Positions 6,293 through 8,196 of a DNA stretch of 8,196 nucleotides are shown piece after piece (position 1 is the first letter of the stretch; each line of letters begins with the position of its first letter). The stretch is from NCBI GenBank assembly GCA_051646105.1, contig JBOFCO010000043.1:1-8196 (forward strand). The letters are read 5' to 3'. The notes under the pieces were generated by a model, which saw nothing but the letters and a program-made list of their open reading frames with translations, did not search any database and was not told the DNA's origin. The DNA is from JBOFCO01 sp051646105 (GTDB lineage: Bacteria > Pseudomonadota > Alphaproteobacteria > Rhodobacterales > Rhodobacteraceae). The position numbers and the translations under genes are program-made.

Positions 6293-6307
6293 CAGGGCCT
6301 ATCCCTG
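6293..6307 (-). terminator. Likely intrinsic terminator of the hydantoinase-like gene
   Basis: On the minus strand the order is CAGGG, loop ATAGG, CCCTG, then TTTTC. This is a 5-bp stem followed directly by four T residues, overlapping the TAG stop of the minus-strand gene (6299-6301) and lying just past the tspO stop. For tspO transcripts no T-run follows. The stem is short, so the call is moderate. Confidence 0.42.
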
Positions 6308-8196
6308 CGATTCCGGTTCGCTTTTTGCGATACGCGGGCGGCCCCTTGCCGTCACGGTCAGCCGCGCCTCGATAAACATCGGCTGGCCTTCGATCATCGC
6401 TTCGCGCAGCTCTTCTTCCTGCGTCACGTTCGGCTCGTCGATCCCAGCATCAAGGGCACGCTGCGTCGCCTCGTCCGTCAGTGCATCGCGCAGTGCCGCA
6501 AAGGCCAGGGCACGATCCGGGAACCGTACGGGGCCGTGCGGCAGATGGGCGATGAAAAGTCCGGCGGCGGGGCTGGTAACGGTTCCGCTGGCCCGCATCG
6601 AAACCTGTCCCACCACCGCGCCTATGGCATTTGCGACGCCCGCATGTTCCGGCAGGATCATCCTCGCCCCCAGCCTTTCCCCGACTGCACCATAATAGGT
6701 CGGGGCAGAGGCACCCAGCCCGATGACGGGCACGGCAAGCCGAAGACGCGTTTCGACAATGCCGCGATGTGCGTCCAGCCCCGCACGGGTCAGCGGATGG
6801 CGCGCAAGGGTCGCGGGATCATGGCCCGGAAAGCTTTCCGCATCCTCCGCAAAGGCAGCCTGCAACAGGCAATCGACCGTCTGTGCAGTCAGCCTGTCGA
6901 TGATCCGCCGGGCCATTTCCTGTGCCGAGGCCGCCAGTGGCCTGCCGATGCTGTCGCGGCGGCGGGCGAACAGGGTAAGCGCCTTTTCCGCCGCCAGACC
7001 ATCCCAGGCCGTGCTCTTGCCCAGCACATGCGCGGCATCCGAAGGCGTCACCCCCGCCAACAGCACCAGCCCGCGCGACACAAGCGCGTCGAGGGAAGCT
7101 TGTTCGATCCGGCTGTGCAGGACCTTCGCAATCGGCAGCGGCCCCACGGCAAGCCGGGCGGCGACCATGCTTTCCCGCGCCGAGAGGCCAACCGGCATTT
7201 CGTGCCAGAGAGGAACCGCAAAGCGGGTCGCATCTTCTGCCACGGCCTCCTGCGCCAAAGCGGCATCCAGCGTATCGTGCACCAGCGTCGGCCAACTTTG
7301 CGCCGCCAGCGACACCGGCATCAGGCGCCGCGGCCCCAGGTGCACGCCATCCGGCCCCGACGCAGGATGAACCACGCTGTCGCCGCCAAGGCCGGTTGTG
7401 CGCATGGCAACGGCTTCGACCATGGTGCGCATTCCGCCGACTTCGGCCCCAAGCGGGTCTATTTCAGGCTTTCCGTCACGCAAAAGACAGATATCCGTCG
7501 TCGTTCCGCCGATGTCGGACACCAGCGCGAAACTTTCACCTGTCAGCCACGCCGCCCCTGCGACCGACGCGGCAGGCCCGGACAGGATGGTTTCGATCGG
7601 TCGCAGCCGTGCCTGCGCGGCAGAGATCAACGCCCCGTCGCCGCGCACGACCATCAGTGGTGCAGAGATGCCACGCACCGCAAGATGCCGTTCATAGGCA
7701 TCGATCAGCACTGCGATCATGCCGACAAGCCGCGCGTTCAGCACCGCTGTCAACGCGCGTTTCGGCCCGTTCAAACCGGCGGAAAGATCGTGGGAACAAG
7801 TCACCGGCAACCCTGTTGCCGCGACCAGCGCATCGCGGGCCGCGAGTTCGTGGGCGGGGTTTCGCGTGGCAAAGCGCGCGGCGACGGCAAAGGCTGTCAC
7901 AGTCGTGGAAAGTTCACGACCCCGATCAGCAAGAGCCGTCAGGTCAAGCGGCGCCACTTCGCCCCCTGCATGATCGTGTCCGCCCGCCAGCAAGATGACC
8001 GGATCGCCGCGCAGCGCTTCCGGCAGGCCGCCACGGCCCAGATCGGCCTCCTCGAACCCGATGAACACCAGCGCGATCCGACCGCCCTGGCCCTCGACCA
8101 GCGCATTGGTTGCCAGCGTTGTAGACAGCGACGCCAGTGCGATCTTGGCCGGATCGATGCCACCCTGGGCAAGCACCGCATCAATCGCGGCGCCGA
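6299..8196 (-). CDS. Hydantoinase/oxoprolinase A-type (HyuA-like) protein, N-terminus beyond window
   Basis: A member of the ATP-dependent hydantoinase/5-oxoprolinase A family, which phosphorylates and opens lactam-type rings or carboxylates related substrates, often with a B subunit. At least 632 residues are visible; family members have about 650-700, and the frame is open at the right edge, so the first N-terminal residues (the DIGGTFTD-type first phosphate loop) are missing. Counting from GTG 8176, STTLATNALVEGQG is at 18-31, SGPAASVAGAAW at 199-210, and the ATP-site motif SDIGGTTTDICL at 220-231, followed by GGMRTMVEAVAMRTTGLGGDS. The usual HGTTxATN reads LSTTLATN here. No B-subunit gene follows at the 3' side, where tspO converges; one could lie upstream. 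GTG 8176 is an internal codon, not the start. The substrate cannot be named. Confidence 0.9.
   Translation of the reverse strand, partial: GAAIDAVLAQGGIDPAKIALASLSTTLATNALVEGQGGRIALVFIGFEEADLGRGGLPEALRGDPVILLAGGHDHAGGEVAPLDLTALADRGRELSTTVTAFAVAARFATRNPAHELAARDALVAATGLPVTCSHDLSAGLNGPKRALTAVLNARLVGMIAVLIDAYERHLAVRGISAPLMVVRGDGALISAAQARLRPIETILSGPAASVAGAAWLTGESFALVSDIGGTTTDICLLRDGKPEIDPLGAEVGGMRTMVEAVAMRTTGLGGDSVVHPASGPDGVHLGPRRLMPVSLAAQSWPTLVHDTLDAALAQEAVAEDATRFAVPLWHEMPVGLSARESMVAARLAVGPLPIAKVLHSRIEQASLDALVSRGLVLLAGVTPSDAAHVLGKSTAWDGLAAEKALTLFARRRDSIGRPLAASAQEMARRIIDRLTAQTVDCLLQAAFAEDAESFPGHDPATLARHPLTRAGLDAHRGIVETRLRLAVPVIGLGASAPTYYGAVGERLGARMILPEHAGVANAIGAVVGQVSMRASGTVTSPAAGLFIAHLPHGPVRFPDRALAFAALRDALTDEATQRALDAGIDEPNVTQEEELREAMIEGQPMFIEARLTVTARGRPRIAKSEPESQG

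Noticed and set aside
6723..7998. Several plus-strand frames of 200 or more codons opposite the hydantoinase-like gene
   Set aside because: They are Arg/Ser/Ala-rich, typical antisense shadow proteins, and the minus-strand gene carries clear family motifs throughout.
1..8196. Search for a defence system, mobile element, CRISPR array, tRNA or a frameshifted gene
   Set aside because: No direct repeats, transposase or phage motifs, or tRNA-like folds were noticed, and every gene reads through without interruption.

Overview
The window is GC-rich chromosomal DNA from an alphaproteobacterium, most likely of the Rhodobacterales (Rhodobacter/Paracoccus-type). The basis is the protein character: ferrochelatase with a DPYHCQC segment, a mitochondrial-NDUFAF5-like methyltransferase homologue, a CGYC glutaredoxin beside a Nit-type amidase, UbiG, and a TspO close to the Rhodobacter type. 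The assignment comes from recalled family features, not a search, and the genus cannot be fixed. Coding density is very high. No gap exceeds about 65 bp, and no RNA genes, insertion sequences, CRISPR arrays or phage genes are visible.

Layout. (1) Minus strand, 1-1610: an NDUFAF5/BioC-like methyltransferase-fold gene (780-1610), then hemH (1-729, C-terminus cut by the window edge), 50 bp apart and probably co-transcribed. (2) Plus strand, 1632-3957: comF-family phosphoribosyltransferase, grxC, a Nit-type carbon-nitrogen hydrolase and a MarR regulator. The last three are tightly packed (3-bp gap, then a 4-bp ATGA overlap). The start codons of comF and the methyltransferase are divergent and only 21 bp apart. 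(3) Minus strand, 4021-4761: ubiG, convergent with marR and divergent from pip. (4) Plus strand, 4820-6289: pip (prolyl aminopeptidase) and tspO, 33 bp apart with a small hairpin between. (5) Minus strand, 6299-8196: a hydantoinase/oxoprolinase A-type gene whose N-terminus lies beyond the right edge, convergent with tspO.

How the genes may work together. Several products serve respiration and tetrapyrroles: heme formation (HemH), ubiquinone methylation (UbiG), a possible complex I assembly factor (the NDUFAF5-like protein) and the tetrapyrrole-binding membrane protein TspO. A second theme is glutathione: glutaredoxin sits beside an amidase of the family that hydrolyses deaminated glutathione, with a MarR regulator translationally coupled behind it.

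This is mostly an ordinary housekeeping neighbourhood and I see no clear novel system. The points most worth checking are the NDUFAF5-like protein that has lost the SAM-binding glycine loop, the grxC-Nit-marR cassette, and the variant ATP-binding region of the hydantoinase-like protein.
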